The position numbers and the translations under genes are program-made. Below the pieces are notes generated by a model. It made no database searches, was not told where the DNA came from, and was given only the letters and a program-made list of their open reading frames with translations. From positions 1,625,001 to 1,689,000 of the forward strand of contig NZ_AP028672.1 of the NCBI RefSeq assembly GCF_041154505.1: DNA of 64,000 nt, read 5' to 3'. Below, one piece after another: positions 1-11,482 of this stretch (within the stretch, counting starts at the first letter, position 1; each line of letters opens with the position of its first letter). Source of the stretch: Acidovorax sp. A79 (GTDB lineage Bacteria; Pseudomonadota; Gammaproteobacteria; Burkholderiales; Burkholderiaceae_C).

Positions 1-92
1 GACAGCATGCGGCGCAGCACGGCCGGCGCGGGGGGCAAGGGGGCGGGCGCCAGGGCGGCGGGGACCAGATGGGGGAGGGAGACCATGGGCAT
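1..92 (-). CDS. Possible N-terminus of an unidentified gene cut by the window edge
   Basis: Reading leftwards from an ATG at 90-92 gives about 30 codons without a stop to the window edge, rich in Pro, Ala and Leu. It would be divergent from the LysR gene at 203, the usual arrangement of a LysR target. Another ATG in a different frame lies at 101-103. No family can be recognised from so short a piece, and in GC-rich DNA an open frame of this length is weak evidence. Confidence 0.3.
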   Translation of the reverse strand, partial: MPMVSLPHLVPAALAPAPLPPAPAVLRRML

Positions 93-135
93 GGGGCTTT
101 CATTGCGTTCAGGAACCGCGCCACTGTAGGTTTGC

Positions 136-148
136 CATTCAATGAATG
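136..148. promoter_or_regulatory. Dyad upstream of the LysR gene
   Basis: The 13 bases form a perfect inverted repeat with a single central A (CATTCA-A-TGAATG). They lie in the AT-rich gap between the LysR gene and the possible divergent gene, where LysR proteins normally bind. That it is an operator is inference. Confidence 0.35.
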
Positions 149-202
149 AAAGCGAAATATTTAGAATGGATTAATTCTCTTTCTGCCAACAAGGACCCCG
201 CC

Positions 203-1132
203 ATGCCCACTCCGTCGGTCAAGCAGCTCGAGGCTTTCTGGTGGGCGGCCACCTGCGCCAACTTCGCCACCGCCGCCGGCCGCGTGCACCTGTCCGTGTC
301 CTCGCTGTCCAAGCGCATCACGGAACTGGAGGCCGCACTGGGGCAGCCGCTGTTTGACCGCAGCGGACACCGCGCCGTGCTCACCGAGGCCGGCACGCGG
401 CTGCTGCCCGCCGCGCTGGATGTGCTCAACGCCGTCGCGGCACTGGACCAGGCACTGGATGCGCGCGCAGATCTCGCGGGCCACTGCCGTTTTGGCGTGG
501 GCGACCTCTCGGCCCTCACCTGGCTGCCCGCGTTCGTGGCAGCGGCGCGCCGCGCGCATCCCCGCCTGTCCCTGGAGCCCTGCGTGGACGTGGGTGGCGT
601 GCTCGAGCGCCGCCTGGACGACGGCGAACTCGACTTCGCGGTGATCGCGGGGCGCTCGTCGCGCAGCACGCTGCGCTCGCAGCCCGTGGGGGCTGCGCGC
701 TTCACCTGGGCTGTGGCCGCCGATCTGCCCGGCGCCGGCCGCCTGGGGGCGAAAGCGCTGCTGCAGCAGCATCCGCTGGTCACCCTCCCCCCGGGTGCGG
801 GCACCACGCGGCTGCTCGATGACTGGCTGCTCGCGCACCGCGTTGCGGTGCGCGAGCGCATCCTGTGCAACAGCTGGGGGGCCGTGGCCGGCATGTTGCG
901 CGCGGGGGTGGGCGTGGGCTTTCTGCCCGCGGCCTGGGTCGGCACGCCGGGCTTGCGCGCGCTGGGCGGGCGCACAGCGCTTGCGCCCCTGCAGTACGCG
1001 TTCCAGTGGCGGCGCGGCGATGCGCGTGCGTTGATACCCGCGATGCAGCGCCTGGCACAGGCCCAGGTGGATTTTTCGGTGCCGCCGGCCTACGGCTGGG
1101 GGCCCGAGGCCACGGAGCGATCACGCAGGTAG
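203..1132 (+). CDS. LysR-family transcriptional regulator
   Basis: A 309-residue regulator. The N-terminal 60 residues form the winged helix-turn-helix ([20 protein letters not shown], then the [10 protein letters not shown] recognition region). The rest is the two-lobed periplasmic-binding-like effector domain. The ATG at 203 is preferred over the in-frame ATG at 146 because the usual short lead into the helix-turn-helix starts there. The last 43 bases overlap the 3' end of convergent selU. The effector cannot be read from the sequence. The natural target is the gene running off the left edge of the window. Confidence 0.85.
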   Translation: MPTPSVKQLEAFWWAATCANFATAAGRVHLSVSSLSKRITELEAALGQPLFDRSGHRAVLTEAGTRLLPAALDVLNAVAALDQALDARADLAGHCRFGVGDLSALTWLPAFVAAARRAHPRLSLEPCVDVGGVLERRLDDGELDFAVIAGRSSRSTLRSQPVGAARFTWAVAADLPGAGRLGAKALLQQHPLVTLPPGAGTTRLLDDWLLAHRVAVRERILCNSWGAVAGMLRAGVGVGFLPAAWVGTPGLRALGGRTALAPLQYAFQWRRGDARALIPAMQRLAQAQVDFSVPPAYGWGPEATERSRR

Positions 1133-2205
1133 GCCAGCACCGCGCCGAACTCCCCCTGAAACTCGATGCGCCCCGCCCGGCTTTCACGCTGGTAGGCGTA
1201 CATGGGGTCGTAGTAGTCGCGCAGCAATGCCGCGATCCAGCCACGGTGCTGCGCAACATCGCCATGCGCCTTTTGCCGCGCCAGGGCGTGGAGCATCGTT
1301 GCGCGCAGCATCTGGTGGCGGTCGCCGCCCAGGCGCCGGGCCAGCTTGTCCAGGCTTTCCAGCAATCGGGCAGAGAACGATTCAAACCCCGCCGCCGGGC
1401 CCTGCGCGGCGCAGAACTCGGCGCACTGCCCGACCACGTAGTCCCGCAGGATGCGCTCGACCCGGGCCTCGAAGGCATCCTCGACATGGACCATCGGCGC
1501 CTGTTCCAGGCGCAGGCGCAGCTCCAGCGGCACGGCGCAGCGGCCCACATGCCGGCCTTCGTCCTCGACCACGAACAGCCGCTGCCCCGCGGCCCGCTTC
1601 TTGAGGATATCGATCGCCAGGCGGTTCTCGAAATCGATCTGGGCCGGCTGGCCGCTGACACGCTGTCCGAAGCTGGACCCGCGGTGGTTGGCGTGCCCTT
1701 CCAGATCCAGGCCGTTGGGCAGCTGCGAGATGAGCTCGGTCTTTCCGGTGCCCGTCAGCCCGCCCAGCACGACCAACGGGCATTCGCGCGCCGCCGCCTG
1801 GGTGGTCTGCAGCAAAAAGGTACGCAGGGCCTTGTAGCCGCCGGCCACGCGGGGGTAGGCGATCCCGGCATCGGCCTGCAGCCACTGCTGGACGATCTGG
1901 GAACGCAAGCCCCCGCGAAAGCAATACAGCACGCCCTGCGGATGGGCCGCCGCGAACTCCGCCCAGGCCTGGGTGCGTGCGCGCCTGATCTCGCCGGACA
2001 CCAGCGCATGCCCCAGCGCGATGGCCGCCTGCTGGCCCTGGTGCTTGTAGCAGGTGCCCACCTTCTGGCGTTCGGCATCGTCCATCAAGGGCAGGTTGGC
2101 CACGCCCGGAAATGCGCCCTGGACGAACTCCACCGGCGCACGCACGTCCATCATGGGCACATCGTTCAGGAAGATGTGCCGGTAGTCGGCCAGGGTGTCC
2201 AGCAT
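1090..2205 (-). CDS. selU: tRNA 2-selenouridine synthase (SelU/MnmH)
   Basis: Replaces sulfur with selenium in 2-thiouridine at the wobble position of tRNAs for Lys, Glu and Gln, using selenophosphate. The 371-residue protein has an N-terminal rhodanese domain with the active-site cysteine in [11 protein letters not shown] (Cys95), then a P-loop domain with GLTGTGKT at 149-156. The ATG at 2205 is chosen because the family begins with [17 protein letters not shown] sequence and it touches the selD stop (TGATG, one base shared), implying translational coupling. SelD supplies its substrate. The 3' end overlaps the convergent LysR gene by 43 bases. Confidence 0.95.
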   Translation of the reverse strand: MLDTLADYRHIFLNDVPMMDVRAPVEFVQGAFPGVANLPLMDDAERQKVGTCYKHQGQQAAIALGHALVSGEIRRARTQAWAEFAAAHPQGVLYCFRGGLRSQIVQQWLQADAGIAYPRVAGGYKALRTFLLQTTQAAARECPLVVLGGLTGTGKTELISQLPNGLDLEGHANHRGSSFGQRVSGQPAQIDFENRLAIDILKKRAAGQRLFVVEDEGRHVGRCAVPLELRLRLEQAPMVHVEDAFEARVERILRDYVVGQCAEFCAAQGPAAGFESFSARLLESLDKLARRLGGDRHQMLRATMLHALARQKAHGDVAQHRGWIAALLRDYYDPMYAYQRESRAGRIEFQGEFGAVLAYLRDRSVASGPQP

Positions 2206-3266
2206 CAGCGCAGCGTGACAGCGAAGGCCTGCCGGGAAGTGAGATGGCCTATGGGCTCCATCTGCGGCAGCCCGCACTCGGCGGCCACCGCGAGGAATTC
2301 ACGCTCGCCCTGCGGCGCCACCGCGATCAGCAGTCCTCCGCTGGTCTGCGGATCGCACAGCAACTGCTTTTGCACTTCGTCCAGCGGACCGATCCTGGCG
2401 CCATAGCTGTCGAAGTTCCGCAGGGTACCGCCCGGCACGCAGCCCTCGGCCAGGTAGTGCTCCACGCCACGGATGCGCGGCACGGCGTCGTAGTCGATCA
2501 CGGCGCTCAGGCCACTGCCCTCGGCCATCTCGACCAGGTGGCCCAGCAGGCCAAAGCCCGTGACATCGGTCATGGCCATGACACCCGGCAATTTGCCAAA
2601 CCGGCTGCCCGGCTTGTTCAGCGTGCACATCAGGTCGCGCGCGCGGCCCACGTCCTGCGGGCGAAGCCGGGCCTTCTTTTCGGCGGTGGTGAGGATTCCG
2701 ATGCCCAGCGGCTTGGTGAGGTACAGGCGGCAGCCCGCAGTGGCGGTGTCATTGCGCTTGAGGTGGCGTTTTTCCACCACGCCGGTCACGGCCAGCCCGA
2801 AGATGGGCTCCGGCGCATCGATGGAATGCCCGCCGGCCAGCGGGATGCCTGCGGCATCGCAGACCGCACGCCCGCCGCGCACCACGTCGCGCGCCACCTC
2901 GGGCGGCAGCACATTCACCGGCCAGCCCAGGATGGCGATGGCCATCAGCGGGTCCGCGCCCATGGCGTAGATGTCGCTGATGGCGTTGGTCGCCGCGATC
3001 CGCCCGAAATCGTAGGGGTCGTCCACGATGGGCATGAAGAAGTCGGTGGTGGAGACCACGCCGCGTTCGCCATCCAGCGCATAGACGGCGGCGTCATCGC
3101 GGGAGGCATTGCCCACCCACAGCCGCGGGTCCAGGTTCTGGGCCCCGCTGCCCGCAAGGATCACGTCCAGGACCTTGGGGCTGATCTTGCAGCCGCAGCC
3201 CGCCCCATGGCTGTACTGCGTGAGGCGGATGGGGGGGCTGGCCATGGTGTTGTCAGAGGAAGTCAT
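2205..3266 (-). CDS. selD: Selenide, water dikinase (selenophosphate synthetase)
   Basis: Makes selenophosphate from selenide and ATP. The 353-residue protein starts with [13 protein letters not shown], where Cys24 matches the catalytic Cys17 of E. coli SelD and Lys27 matches Lys20. Some lineages have selenocysteine at this place, but here it is cysteine. The C-terminal AIRS-type domain holds TGFGLLGH. An alternative start is the ATG at 3245. It lies between serS and selU on the same strand, 26 bases after serS. No selA, selB or selC is present in the window. Confidence 0.96.
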   Translation of the reverse strand: MTSSDNTMASPPIRLTQYSHGAGCGCKISPKVLDVILAGSGAQNLDPRLWVGNASRDDAAVYALDGERGVVSTTDFFMPIVDDPYDFGRIAATNAISDIYAMGADPLMAIAILGWPVNVLPPEVARDVVRGGRAVCDAAGIPLAGGHSIDAPEPIFGLAVTGVVEKRHLKRNDTATAGCRLYLTKPLGIGILTTAEKKARLRPQDVGRARDLMCTLNKPGSRFGKLPGVMAMTDVTGFGLLGHLVEMAEGSGLSAVIDYDAVPRIRGVEHYLAEGCVPGGTLRNFDSYGARIGPLDEVQKQLLCDPQTSGGLLIAVAPQGEREFLAVAAECGLPQMEPIGHLTSRQAFAVTLR

Positions 3267-3292
3267 GCTGGATTCTCCCCCGGCGCGCCCCA

Positions 3293-4624
<1,332 letters not shown>

Positions 4625-4647
4625 TTAAAGGGGTGGTCGGCCCCGGC

Positions 4648-5592
4648 TCAGGCGAGGCTGGCGGGGTCGAAGTTGGCGCCGCAGAGAATGAGGGCCACGG
4701 TTTCCTGCGGCTGGGGCCGGTAGGCACCCGTCTGCAGGGCCGCCAGGCCCAGCGCGGCGGCGGGTTCCACGGCCAGCTTCAGCTCTTTCCACAGCCACAG
4801 CTGGGCGGCGCGGATGGCGTCATCCGGCAGCAGCAGGGCATCGTGCACATGGCGCTGGCTGACCTCCCAGCCAATGGCGCCGATGCGGCGGGCGCCCAAG
4901 GAATCAGCAGCCACACCACCCACCTCCACATCCACCGGCTGGCCTGCGGCGCGCGCGGCATGCAGGGTGGGCGCGCGCTCGGGTTCCAGCGCGACCACGT
5001 GGGCGCGGCTCTCCACCCACGCGGCCACACCGCCGATGAGGCCGCCACCGCCCACGCTGACCAGCACCGTGTCGGGCAGGCGGCCGCCCTGCTCTTCCAT
5101 CTCCAGCGCCAGGGTGCCCGCGCCGGCCACCACTTCGGGCTGGTCGTAGGCGTGGGCCTGCAGGGCGCCCGTGGCCTTCTGGCGGGCCACGCACGCCTCG
5201 AAGGCTTGGGAATACGCCGCGCCGGTGACGACCACGTCGGCGCCCAGCGAACGCAGCCGGGCGCGCTTGGCCTCGGGCGAGACTTCGGGCACGAAGACCT
5301 CGCAGCGCACGCCCAGGGCCTTGGCGGCGGCCGCCACGGCAATGCCGGCGTTGCCGCCGGAGGCGATGATGACCCCGCTCTCGGGCACGGGGTTGGCCAG
5401 CAGGCGGTACAGCATGCCGCGCGCCTTGAAGCTGCCGCCCACCTGCAGGTGCTCCAGCTTGAGCCAGACCTCGCCGCAGTCCACGCCCAGGGATCGGCCC
5501 GGCACGCGCATCAGCGGGGTGGTGCGCAGAAAGTCGGGCTGGGCGGTGGAAATGTGGCGGCGGGCTTCGGCGATGGCGGCGCGATCGATCAT
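4648..5592 (-). CDS. Threonine/serine dehydratase (PLP-dependent)
   Basis: A 314-residue fold-type II PLP enzyme. Visible signatures are the Schiff-base lysine in GGSFKARGM, the substrate loop SGGNAGIAVA and the phosphate-binding glycine loop SVGGGGLIGG. These fit the short ilvA/tdcB-like dehydratases without a C-terminal ACT regulatory domain. They deaminate threonine or serine to 2-oxobutyrate or pyruvate, though serine racemase-like activity cannot be excluded. The ATG at 5592 gives the usual start MIDRAAIAEAR; the longer open frame upstream has no family support. It lies 32 bases from the serS start and may share its transcript. Confidence 0.88.
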   Translation of the reverse strand: MIDRAAIAEARRHISTAQPDFLRTTPLMRVPGRSLGVDCGEVWLKLEHLQVGGSFKARGMLYRLLANPVPESGVIIASGGNAGIAVAAAAKALGVRCEVFVPEVSPEAKRARLRSLGADVVVTGAAYSQAFEACVARQKATGALQAHAYDQPEVVAGAGTLALEMEEQGGRLPDTVLVSVGGGGLIGGVAAWVESRAHVVALEPERAPTLHAARAAGQPVDVEVGGVAADSLGARRIGAIGWEVSQRHVHDALLLPDDAIRAAQLWLWKELKLAVEPAAALGLAALQTGAYRPQPQETVALILCGANFDPASLA

Positions 5593-5758
5593 GCGGGGAG
5601 ACTCCAGGGGAAATCGGACAAAGGCAGGCAGTGTAGGGTCTGCCCGCCCGCCCCGCGGCAACACACGGATACACGCTGCCCTCCAATGGCGCCGTGCAAG
5701 TGCCGATAACATGGACAGGGTCCGCCGCCTTGGGCGGACACGCCAGCAGGAGGCAAGC

Positions 5759-6454
5759 ATGTTCTTTGTGTTCGGCCCATCGGGGCAGATGTACCGGGGA
5801 GGGCCGGAAAACCTCTCGCAGATCTCTGCCGTGCGGCGCGTGCAGCGGCCCCAGGCACTGCGCACGCGCGCGCTGGATGTGCCCGCCGAGCCGTTTCAGT
5901 CCCCGGCCCCGCTCCACCCCGCGTTCTCGCCGCCCGCCAACCTGCGCCTGCAGGACGCCGTGAGCGCCTATGCGCAGACCGAGCAGGGGCCCCAGCAGGC
6001 ACGCCAGCCCCTGACCAAGGTCAGCGATGTCATGACCACGGGCGCCCTGAGCGTGGAGCCCGGGGCGCGCGTGAACGATGCCTGGCAGACCCTGGCCGAG
6101 CACAAGGTGGCCCAGGCCCCCGTGGTGGACCCGCTGGGGCGGGTGGTCGGCCTGCTGCTGCGGGCCGACATGGCGCCCCTGGACCTGCTGCCCGAGCCGG
6201 GCGCCGTGAAACAGGCGATCGAGCTGGCACGCCGCCCCGTCTCCGAAGTCATGGTGAGCCCCGTGCCCACCGTGGCGGCCGACACCGAGCTGCGCCGGGT
6301 GGCCGCCGTGCTGCTCGATACGGGCCTGCCGGGCCTGCCAGTGACGGACGATGCGGGGGTGCTGTCCGGCTTCATCTCGCGCACCGACATCCTGCGCGCG
6401 GTGGCGGCCGACCCGCCGCTGGACCTGTGGAGCGGGCCTGCGGTCTCGCTGTAG
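5759..6454 (+). CDS. CBS-domain-pair protein
   Basis: A 231-residue protein with an N-terminal segment of about 85 residues (MFFVFGPSGQMYRGG) followed by two CBS domains at about 88-140 (VSDVMTTGALSV) and 160-217 (VSEVMVSPVPTV). CBS pairs bind adenine nucleotides or similar ligands and usually act as energy sensors. No catalytic domain is attached. A good Shine-Dalgarno sequence (AGGAGG) sits just before the ATG. The gene is transcribed alone, and its partner is unknown. Confidence 0.85.
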   Translation: MFFVFGPSGQMYRGGPENLSQISAVRRVQRPQALRTRALDVPAEPFQSPAPLHPAFSPPANLRLQDAVSAYAQTEQGPQQARQPLTKVSDVMTTGALSVEPGARVNDAWQTLAEHKVAQAPVVDPLGRVVGLLLRADMAPLDLLPEPGAVKQAIELARRPVSEVMVSPVPTVAADTELRRVAAVLLDTGLPGLPVTDDAGVLSGFISRTDILRAVAADPPLDLWSGPAVSL

Positions 6455-6489
6455 GCACCGCCGTGGGCCCCGGCCACGGCGGGATTGAC

Positions 6490-6548
6490 TAAAAAACGGC
6501 CCCAGCGCTTGCCCATCAAGCGCAAAAAGCTATCAATTCAGGAGCATT
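6490..6548 (+). repeat. Palindromic repeat copy A (AGCGCTT...AAGCGC...AGCTATCAA family)
   Basis: Intergenic copy between the CBS gene and ispH, which converge here. It contains a poly-A run, GGCCCC, then the hairpin GCGCTTG-cccat-CAAGCGC, and then AGCTATCAATTCAGGAGCA. Read leftwards, the hairpin is followed within a few bases by a run of six T, so it could also terminate ispH transcription. Five other copies are listed in this window. Confidence 0.85.
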
Positions 6549-6597
6549 CGCAGCGGCGCGGCGGCCCCTGCGGATGCCGCAGCCCGCGCGTGCCGGG

Positions 6598-7662
6598 CTA
6601 GTGCCTGGCGGGCCCGGTCTCCGGCGTGCGCTCGGTGAGGGCCAGGCCCGTGGCGCTATCGATCTTGAGCCCCTTGGGCAGCGGAAACTTGATGGTTTCC
6701 TCGATGCCCGCCATGGTGCGCACCGACACAGCCCCCAGCGCCTTGATGCGGTCGATGACCTGCTGGACCAGGATCTCCGGGGCCGAGGCGCCGGCGGTGA
6801 GGCCCACGCGCGCCACGCCCGCGAACCAGCCCGGCTGCAGTTCGTCGGCGCTGTCCACCATGTAGGCCGGCGTGCCCAGCCGCGCCGCCAGCTCGCGCAG
6901 GCGGTTGCTGTTGGAGCTGGTGGGGCTGCCCACCACGATCACCACGTCCACCTGCGGGCTGAGCACCTTGACGGCGTCCTGCCGGTTCTGCGTGGCGTAG
7001 CAGATGTCCTGCTGCTTGGGCTCGCGCACGCTGGGGAAGCGCGCGCGCACGGCGGCCGAGATTTCAGCGGCGTCGTCCACGCTCAGCGTGGTCTGCGTGA
7101 CCACCGCGAGCTTGCCGGTCTGCGCGGGCTGCACGCGGGCCACGTCGGCCACGTCTTCCACCAGGTGGATGCCGTGGTCGAGCTGGCCCATCGTGCCCTC
7201 CACCTCGGGGTGGCCCTTGTGGCCGATCATGATGAACTCGTAGCCTTCCTTGGCGAGCTTGGCCACTTCCACGTGCACCTTGGTCACCAGCGGGCAGGTG
7301 GCGTCAAAAATGCTGAAGCCGCGCGCCACCGCCTCCTGCTGCACGGCCTTGCTCACGCCATGGGCGCTGAAGACCAGGGTGGCGCCCGGGGGCACATCCG
7401 ACAGCTCCTCGATGAAGATCGCGCCCTTGGCCTTGAGGTCATTCACCACGTAGGTGTTGTGCACGATCTCGTGGCGCACGTAGATCGGCGCGCCGAACTT
7501 CTGAATGGCGCGCTCGACGATCTCGATGGCGCGGTCCACGCCCGCGCAAAAGCCGCGCGGCTCGGCCAGCAGGACCTCGACGTCCCCGCCCTCGCCCGCG
7601 TGTGGCGCGCCGGGCAGCGGCCCGGCATCGCTCATGCTGCGGCCAGAAATCTCGCTGCTCAT
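6598..7662 (-). CDS. ispH: 4-hydroxy-3-methylbut-2-enyl diphosphate reductase
   Basis: Last step of the non-mevalonate isoprenoid pathway, making IPP and DMAPP with a [4Fe-4S] cluster. The 354-residue protein shows the three cluster cysteines in [25 protein letters not shown] and [10 protein letters not shown], plus the substrate-binding [10 protein letters not shown]. It has about 30 extra N-terminal residues before the conserved core. Its ATG overlaps the fkpB stop by four bases (ATGA). The fkpB-ispH pairing is widely conserved. Confidence 0.97.
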   Translation of the reverse strand: MSSEISGRSMSDAGPLPGAPHAGEGGDVEVLLAEPRGFCAGVDRAIEIVERAIQKFGAPIYVRHEIVHNTYVVNDLKAKGAIFIEELSDVPPGATLVFSAHGVSKAVQQEAVARGFSIFDATCPLVTKVHVEVAKLAKEGYEFIMIGHKGHPEVEGTMGQLDHGIHLVEDVADVARVQPAQTGKLAVVTQTTLSVDDAAEISAAVRARFPSVREPKQQDICYATQNRQDAVKVLSPQVDVVIVVGSPTSSNSNRLRELAARLGTPAYMVDSADELQPGWFAGVARVGLTAGASAPEILVQQVIDRIKALGAVSVRTMAGIEETIKFPLPKGLKIDSATGLALTERTPETGPARH

Positions 7663-8123
7663 AGCACCCCGATCAGTTGCACTTCGAACGTCACCGGCTG
7701 GCCCGCCAGCGGGTGGTTGAAGTCGAACAGCACGGCGCCGTCATCGCGCACCTGCACCACGGCGCCCGCGTAGCTGCCCTGGCCGTCCGGCGTGGGAAAC
7801 TGCACCACATCGCCCACGCTATAGCGCTCTGCCGGGTCGCCCAGTTCGTTGAGCAGCTTCCTGGCCACCCACTGCTGCATCTCGGTGTTGCGCTCGCCAA
7901 AGGCCTCGCCCGCCGCCAGCTCGAACGTGGCGCGCGTGCCCTCGGGCAGGCCCAGCAGGCGCTGCTCCACGGCGGGCGACAGCTGGCCTGCGCCCAGCGA
8001 CAGGGTGGCGGGCTTGTCGGAGAAAGTGTTGATCACATCCCCCGCCGGGCCCGCCAGGCGGTAGTGCAGCGTCAGGAAGGAGCCCGGCTGGACGGTGGGA
8101 AGTGGGGTGTCGATAGAGGTCAT
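7659..8123 (-). CDS. fkpB: FKBP-type peptidyl-prolyl isomerase (SlpA/FkpB-like)
   Basis: A 154-residue proline isomerase and chaperone. The FKBP core starts near residue 12 ([14 protein letters not shown]), is interrupted by an insert-in-flap region (about 75-125), and resumes with [23 protein letters not shown], as in the SlyD/SlpA subgroup. There is no metal-binding histidine tail of the SlyD kind and no signal peptide, so it is cytoplasmic. It is translationally coupled to ispH. Confidence 0.94.
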   Translation of the reverse strand: MTSIDTPLPTVQPGSFLTLHYRLAGPAGDVINTFSDKPATLSLGAGQLSPAVEQRLLGLPEGTRATFELAAGEAFGERNTEMQQWVARKLLNELGDPAERYSVGDVVQFPTPDGQGSYAGAVVQVRDDGAVLFDFNHPLAGQPVTFEVQLIGVL

Positions 8124-8212
8124 GAAAGTCCCGATAAACTGGCCTGCATTGTAGAAAACCGGGCAAAGCCCTACGCCCGTCGGCCCCTGACGGGTGTCAA
8201 AGACCCAGCGCC

Positions 8213-8926
8213 ATGCCCCTCAAAGACCTGCCCTCCGACGCCCAGCCGCGCGAAAAGCTGCTGGCACGCGGCCCCGCCGCCCTGGCCGATGCCGAGCTGC
8301 TGGCCATCCTGCTGCGCACCGGCACCGTGGGCAAGGGCGTGCTGCAGATGGCGCAGGAACTGCTGGACACGCCCGGCGTGGACGCGGCCACGGGGCGCGT
8401 CACCGGCGGTTTTGGCGGCATCGCCGGACTGCTGCACACCAGCGCCGCCGACCTCACGCGCATCAAGGGCCTGGGCCCCGCCAAGCGCGCTGAGCTGGTG
8501 GCCGTGCTGGAACTGGCGCGCCGCGCCCTGGCCCAGCAACTGCGCGAGCGCGAGACGTTCGACTCGCCCAACGCCGTCAAGCACTACCTTCAACTTCACC
8601 TGGCGGCCAAGGGCCACGAGGTGTTCGCGGTGCTCTTCTTCGACAGCCAGAACCGCCTGCTGGCCATGGAGGAGCTGTTTCGCGGCACGCTCACGCAGAC
8701 CAGCGTGTACCCGCGCGAGGTGGTGCTGCGCGCCCTGCACCACCAGGCCGCCGCCGTGGTGCTGGCCCACAACCACCCCAGCGGCAGCGTGGAGCCCAGC
8801 CGCGCCGACGAGGCCCTCACCAAGACGCTGAAGGCCACGTTGGCCCTGGTGGACGTGCGCGTGCTCGACCATGTCATCGTCGCCCCCGGCAAGGCGCTGT
8901 CGATGGCGGAACAGGGCTTGCTGTGA
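8213..8926 (+). CDS. radC: RadC-family JAB/MPN-domain protein
   Basis: A 237-residue protein with an N-terminal UPF0758/HhH part ([29 protein letters not shown]). The C-terminal JAB1/MPN domain carries the metal-binding HNHPSG at 186-191 and Asp199. The family was once tied to DNA repair, but its biochemical role is unsettled. The stop overlaps the start of the Smr gene by four bases (ATGA), so the two are co-translated. Confidence 0.95.
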   Translation: MPLKDLPSDAQPREKLLARGPAALADAELLAILLRTGTVGKGVLQMAQELLDTPGVDAATGRVTGGFGGIAGLLHTSAADLTRIKGLGPAKRAELVAVLELARRALAQQLRERETFDSPNAVKHYLQLHLAAKGHEVFAVLFFDSQNRLLAMEELFRGTLTQTSVYPREVVLRALHHQAAAVVLAHNHPSGSVEPSRADEALTKTLKATLALVDVRVLDHVIVAPGKALSMAEQGLL

Positions 8927-9846
8927 CGGCGCCCGCGCCGCCCGCGCCCGCCGCGCCCACGGCCCTGCACGCCGCGCTGGCCCGCGCCACGGCCGTGGCG
9001 CCCCCGCCCGGCGCACCCGCCCCGCCGCAAGCCGCGTCCCGGGCCACCCGACGCGCCGCCACGGCCGAGCGCAAGGCCGCAGCCCAGGCGGCGCTGCGGC
9101 CGCAGCGCCCCACCCCCCCTCCGCCTGCACCCGGCTCCCACGCGCCGGCGGCGCCGGCCCGCCGCCGGGCGCCCCCGCCGCCCCGGCGGGCCAGCGAGCG
9201 CATCGCGCACCTGCAGGACCTGGCCAGCATCGCCCGCCGCCTGCGCGAGGAGCACGCGCGCGCCGAGGCCGACGAAAAGGTCCGCCGCGAGGCCGCCGCG
9301 CGCCTGGAGGCCGAGCGCCACCTCTTCAGCCGCAGCGTAGGCCCCGTCACGCCGCTGCGCAGCCCCAACGTGGCACGCCTGCGCCGCCACAAGCCGCCAC
9401 CGCTGCCCGTGCAGCACTGGCTGGACGAAGAGCGCGTGCTGGTCGAATCCATCAGCGACGACTTCGACGTGAGCACCCTGCTCGACACCGACGACCAGCT
9501 GAGTTTTCGCCGCCCCGGCATCGGCGTGGAAATCACGCGCCGCCTGCGCTCGGGCCACTGGAGCATCCAGCGCCAGCTGGACCTGCACGGCCTGCGCGTG
9601 GACGAGGCGCGCGAGGCACTGGGCGAATTCATCCGCCACGCCCACAAGGCCGGCCTGCGCTGCGTGCGCGTGGTGCATGGCAAGGGCCTGGGCTCTCCGG
9701 GCAAGAGCCCGGTGCTCAAGAGCCGCGTGCAGCGCTGGCTGGTGCAAAAAAGCGAAGTGCTGGCCTTCGTGCAGGCCCGGCCCATCGACGGCGGCGCGGG
9801 CGCGCTGGTGGTGCTGCTGCAGCCCGTGCATCCACGCCAGCGCTAG
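8923..9846 (+). CDS. Smr-domain protein
   Basis: A 307-residue protein with a low-complexity Pro/Ala-rich N-terminus (about 1-85), a charged helical stretch (about 90-135) and a C-terminal Smr (MutS2-related) domain. The domain motifs [15 protein letters not shown] (about 219-233) and [16 protein letters not shown] (about 249-264) are intact. Smr domains act as nucleases on DNA or, in recent work on relatives, on mRNA of stalled ribosomes. Which applies here cannot be read off. The gene is coupled to radC by a four-base overlap. Confidence 0.9.
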   Translation: MTAPAPPAPAAPTALHAALARATAVAPPPGAPAPPQAASRATRRAATAERKAAAQAALRPQRPTPPPPAPGSHAPAAPARRRAPPPPRRASERIAHLQDLASIARRLREEHARAEADEKVRREAAARLEAERHLFSRSVGPVTPLRSPNVARLRRHKPPPLPVQHWLDEERVLVESISDDFDVSTLLDTDDQLSFRRPGIGVEITRRLRSGHWSIQRQLDLHGLRVDEAREALGEFIRHAHKAGLRCVRVVHGKGLGSPGKSPVLKSRVQRWLVQKSEVLAFVQARPIDGGAGALVVLLQPVHPRQR

Positions 9847-9976
9847 GCACGCGCAGCGCAGATCGCCCCGCTCTGCCCTGCGCACCTGGAGAGCCGGGCA
9901 GCCTGCCGTGTTGCCGACGCCCGCCGCGACGGCCGCTACCACAGCCGCTGCAACGGTTGTGGCGATGCACCCTGGC

Positions 9977-11482
9977 TCATGGCGTCTTGGTGCGTCCCGC
10001 GGGCGCCAGCCCCCGCATCTCCAGCCGCACGCCCAAGCCCTTGAGCTCCTCGCTTTTGCGCAACTGCAAGTGGCCCCCATAGGCCTGCGCGATCTGGCTG
10101 GCAATCGCCAGGCCCAGCCCGCTGCCCTGCACGGATTCGTCAAAACGCACACCCCGCTGGCCCGCCGCCTGCAGTTGTGCGGGCGTCATGCCGGGGCCAT
10201 CGTCTTCGATGTCCAGGCACAGGCTGGCATGTTCTGCGCCACCTTGCACCGACACAGACACCGACAGTGTCAGCCGCACCCGCGAGGCGGCCCACTTGCC
10301 CGCGTTGTCCAGCAGGTTGCCCAGCACCTCCTCCAGGTCGGCGCGTTCTCCGCGCCAGTGCAGCGGGCCTTGGGTATCGTCTGCCAGCATCCAGTCCAAC
10401 CCCTGCGCGGCGTGCAGGCGCTCCATCATGCGCAGCAGCTGGGCCACGCAGTCGCGCACGTCCACGGCCTGGCCGGTGCTGCCGGGGTGGGCGTGCAGCG
10501 CATCGCTCAGGGTGCGGGCCTGGTAGCGATCCACCAGCTGGGCCATGGCCTCGACCTGGCGCTGCACCTCGCTGCTGGGCACCTGCGGCTGCGCGCTGGC
10601 CTGCGCGCTCAGCAAGGCCAGGGGCTTCTTGAGCGCGTGGTTCAGGTCCACCGCATGGGCCCGCGCGCGGGCCACCACGTGCGCGTTGTGCGCCAGCAGG
10701 CCTGCCAGCTCGTTCTGCAGGGGCTGCAGGTCGCGCCCCGTGGGGGCGGCCAGGTGCAGCGCCACATCGGGCCCCGCGCCCTGCGGCGCGCGCAGGGCAG
10801 CCAGCATGGCCTCCAGCCGGCGCAGCGGCGCCAGCCCCACCCGCACCTGCAGCCACGCCAGCCCCCCGGTGAGCAGCATCAGCACCAGCCCGGCCACCAC
10901 CAGCGTGCGGTCGATCTGCCGCATGCTGCTGTGCAACTGCGCGGCCGGGCCGTAGACCGTCAGCGTGACCTGCACGGGAGGCTGGCCCAGGGCGACCGGC
11001 TGGGTCAGCGACAGCAAGGGTTCTTGCAGCGGCCCCGTGGCCCGGTGCAGCGTGGCCGAGCCGGTGGTGGTCAGGGCCTCGGTCGGCAGGCTGTCCATGT
11101 CCCACAGCGAACGCGACCGCAGCACATCGCTGCCCGCCTGCGCGCGCCAGTACCACCCGGCGTAGATGGCGCTGAACTCATCGGCACCGCCGGTGGACTC
11201 CCGCAAGCCACCCTGGGGCCCCAGGTGCAGCCGCGCGCCCACGCGCTGGGCCTTGTCGCGCAGCACCTGCTCGAAGCTGGCCAGCAGGCTCTGGTGCATC
11301 TGCACGCGCAGCCACAGCCCCCCGGCGCCCACCAGCAGCAGCATGGGGACCAGCGCCAGCAGCGCAATGCGCGTGGCCATGGGCCACTGGGCCAGCGCCA
11401 GCGCCCACGCGGCGCCGCTGTGTGCCCGGGCCGGCGCAGGCGGTGCGGGCGGCCCAGGCGGCGTGGCGGGTTCGATCCGCAT
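9977..11482 (-). CDS. Sensor histidine kinase (PhoQ-like two-component system)
   Basis: A 501-residue kinase. The N-terminus is Pro/Ala-rich and cytoplasmic, with a first membrane helix at about 37-58 and a periplasmic sensor of about 130 residues. The second helix is at about 193-212, followed by a HAMP-like linker. The H-box is DLNHALKKPLALL (phospho-acceptor His282), and the ATPase domain carries LGNLLDNAGKWA, DDGPGM and GSGLGLAIASQIA. Its start shares bases with the response-regulator stop. The operon order is PepSY protein, regulator, kinase. Confidence 0.93.
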   Translation of the reverse strand: MRIEPATPPGPPAPPAPARAHSGAAWALALAQWPMATRIALLALVPMLLLVGAGGLWLRVQMHQSLLASFEQVLRDKAQRVGARLHLGPQGGLRESTGGADEFSAIYAGWYWRAQAGSDVLRSRSLWDMDSLPTEALTTTGSATLHRATGPLQEPLLSLTQPVALGQPPVQVTLTVYGPAAQLHSSMRQIDRTLVVAGLVLMLLTGGLAWLQVRVGLAPLRRLEAMLAALRAPQGAGPDVALHLAAPTGRDLQPLQNELAGLLAHNAHVVARARAHAVDLNHALKKPLALLSAQASAQPQVPSSEVQRQVEAMAQLVDRYQARTLSDALHAHPGSTGQAVDVRDCVAQLLRMMERLHAAQGLDWMLADDTQGPLHWRGERADLEEVLGNLLDNAGKWAASRVRLTLSVSVSVQGGAEHASLCLDIEDDGPGMTPAQLQAAGQRGVRFDESVQGSGLGLAIASQIAQAYGGHLQLRKSEELKGLGVRLEMRGLAPAGRTKTP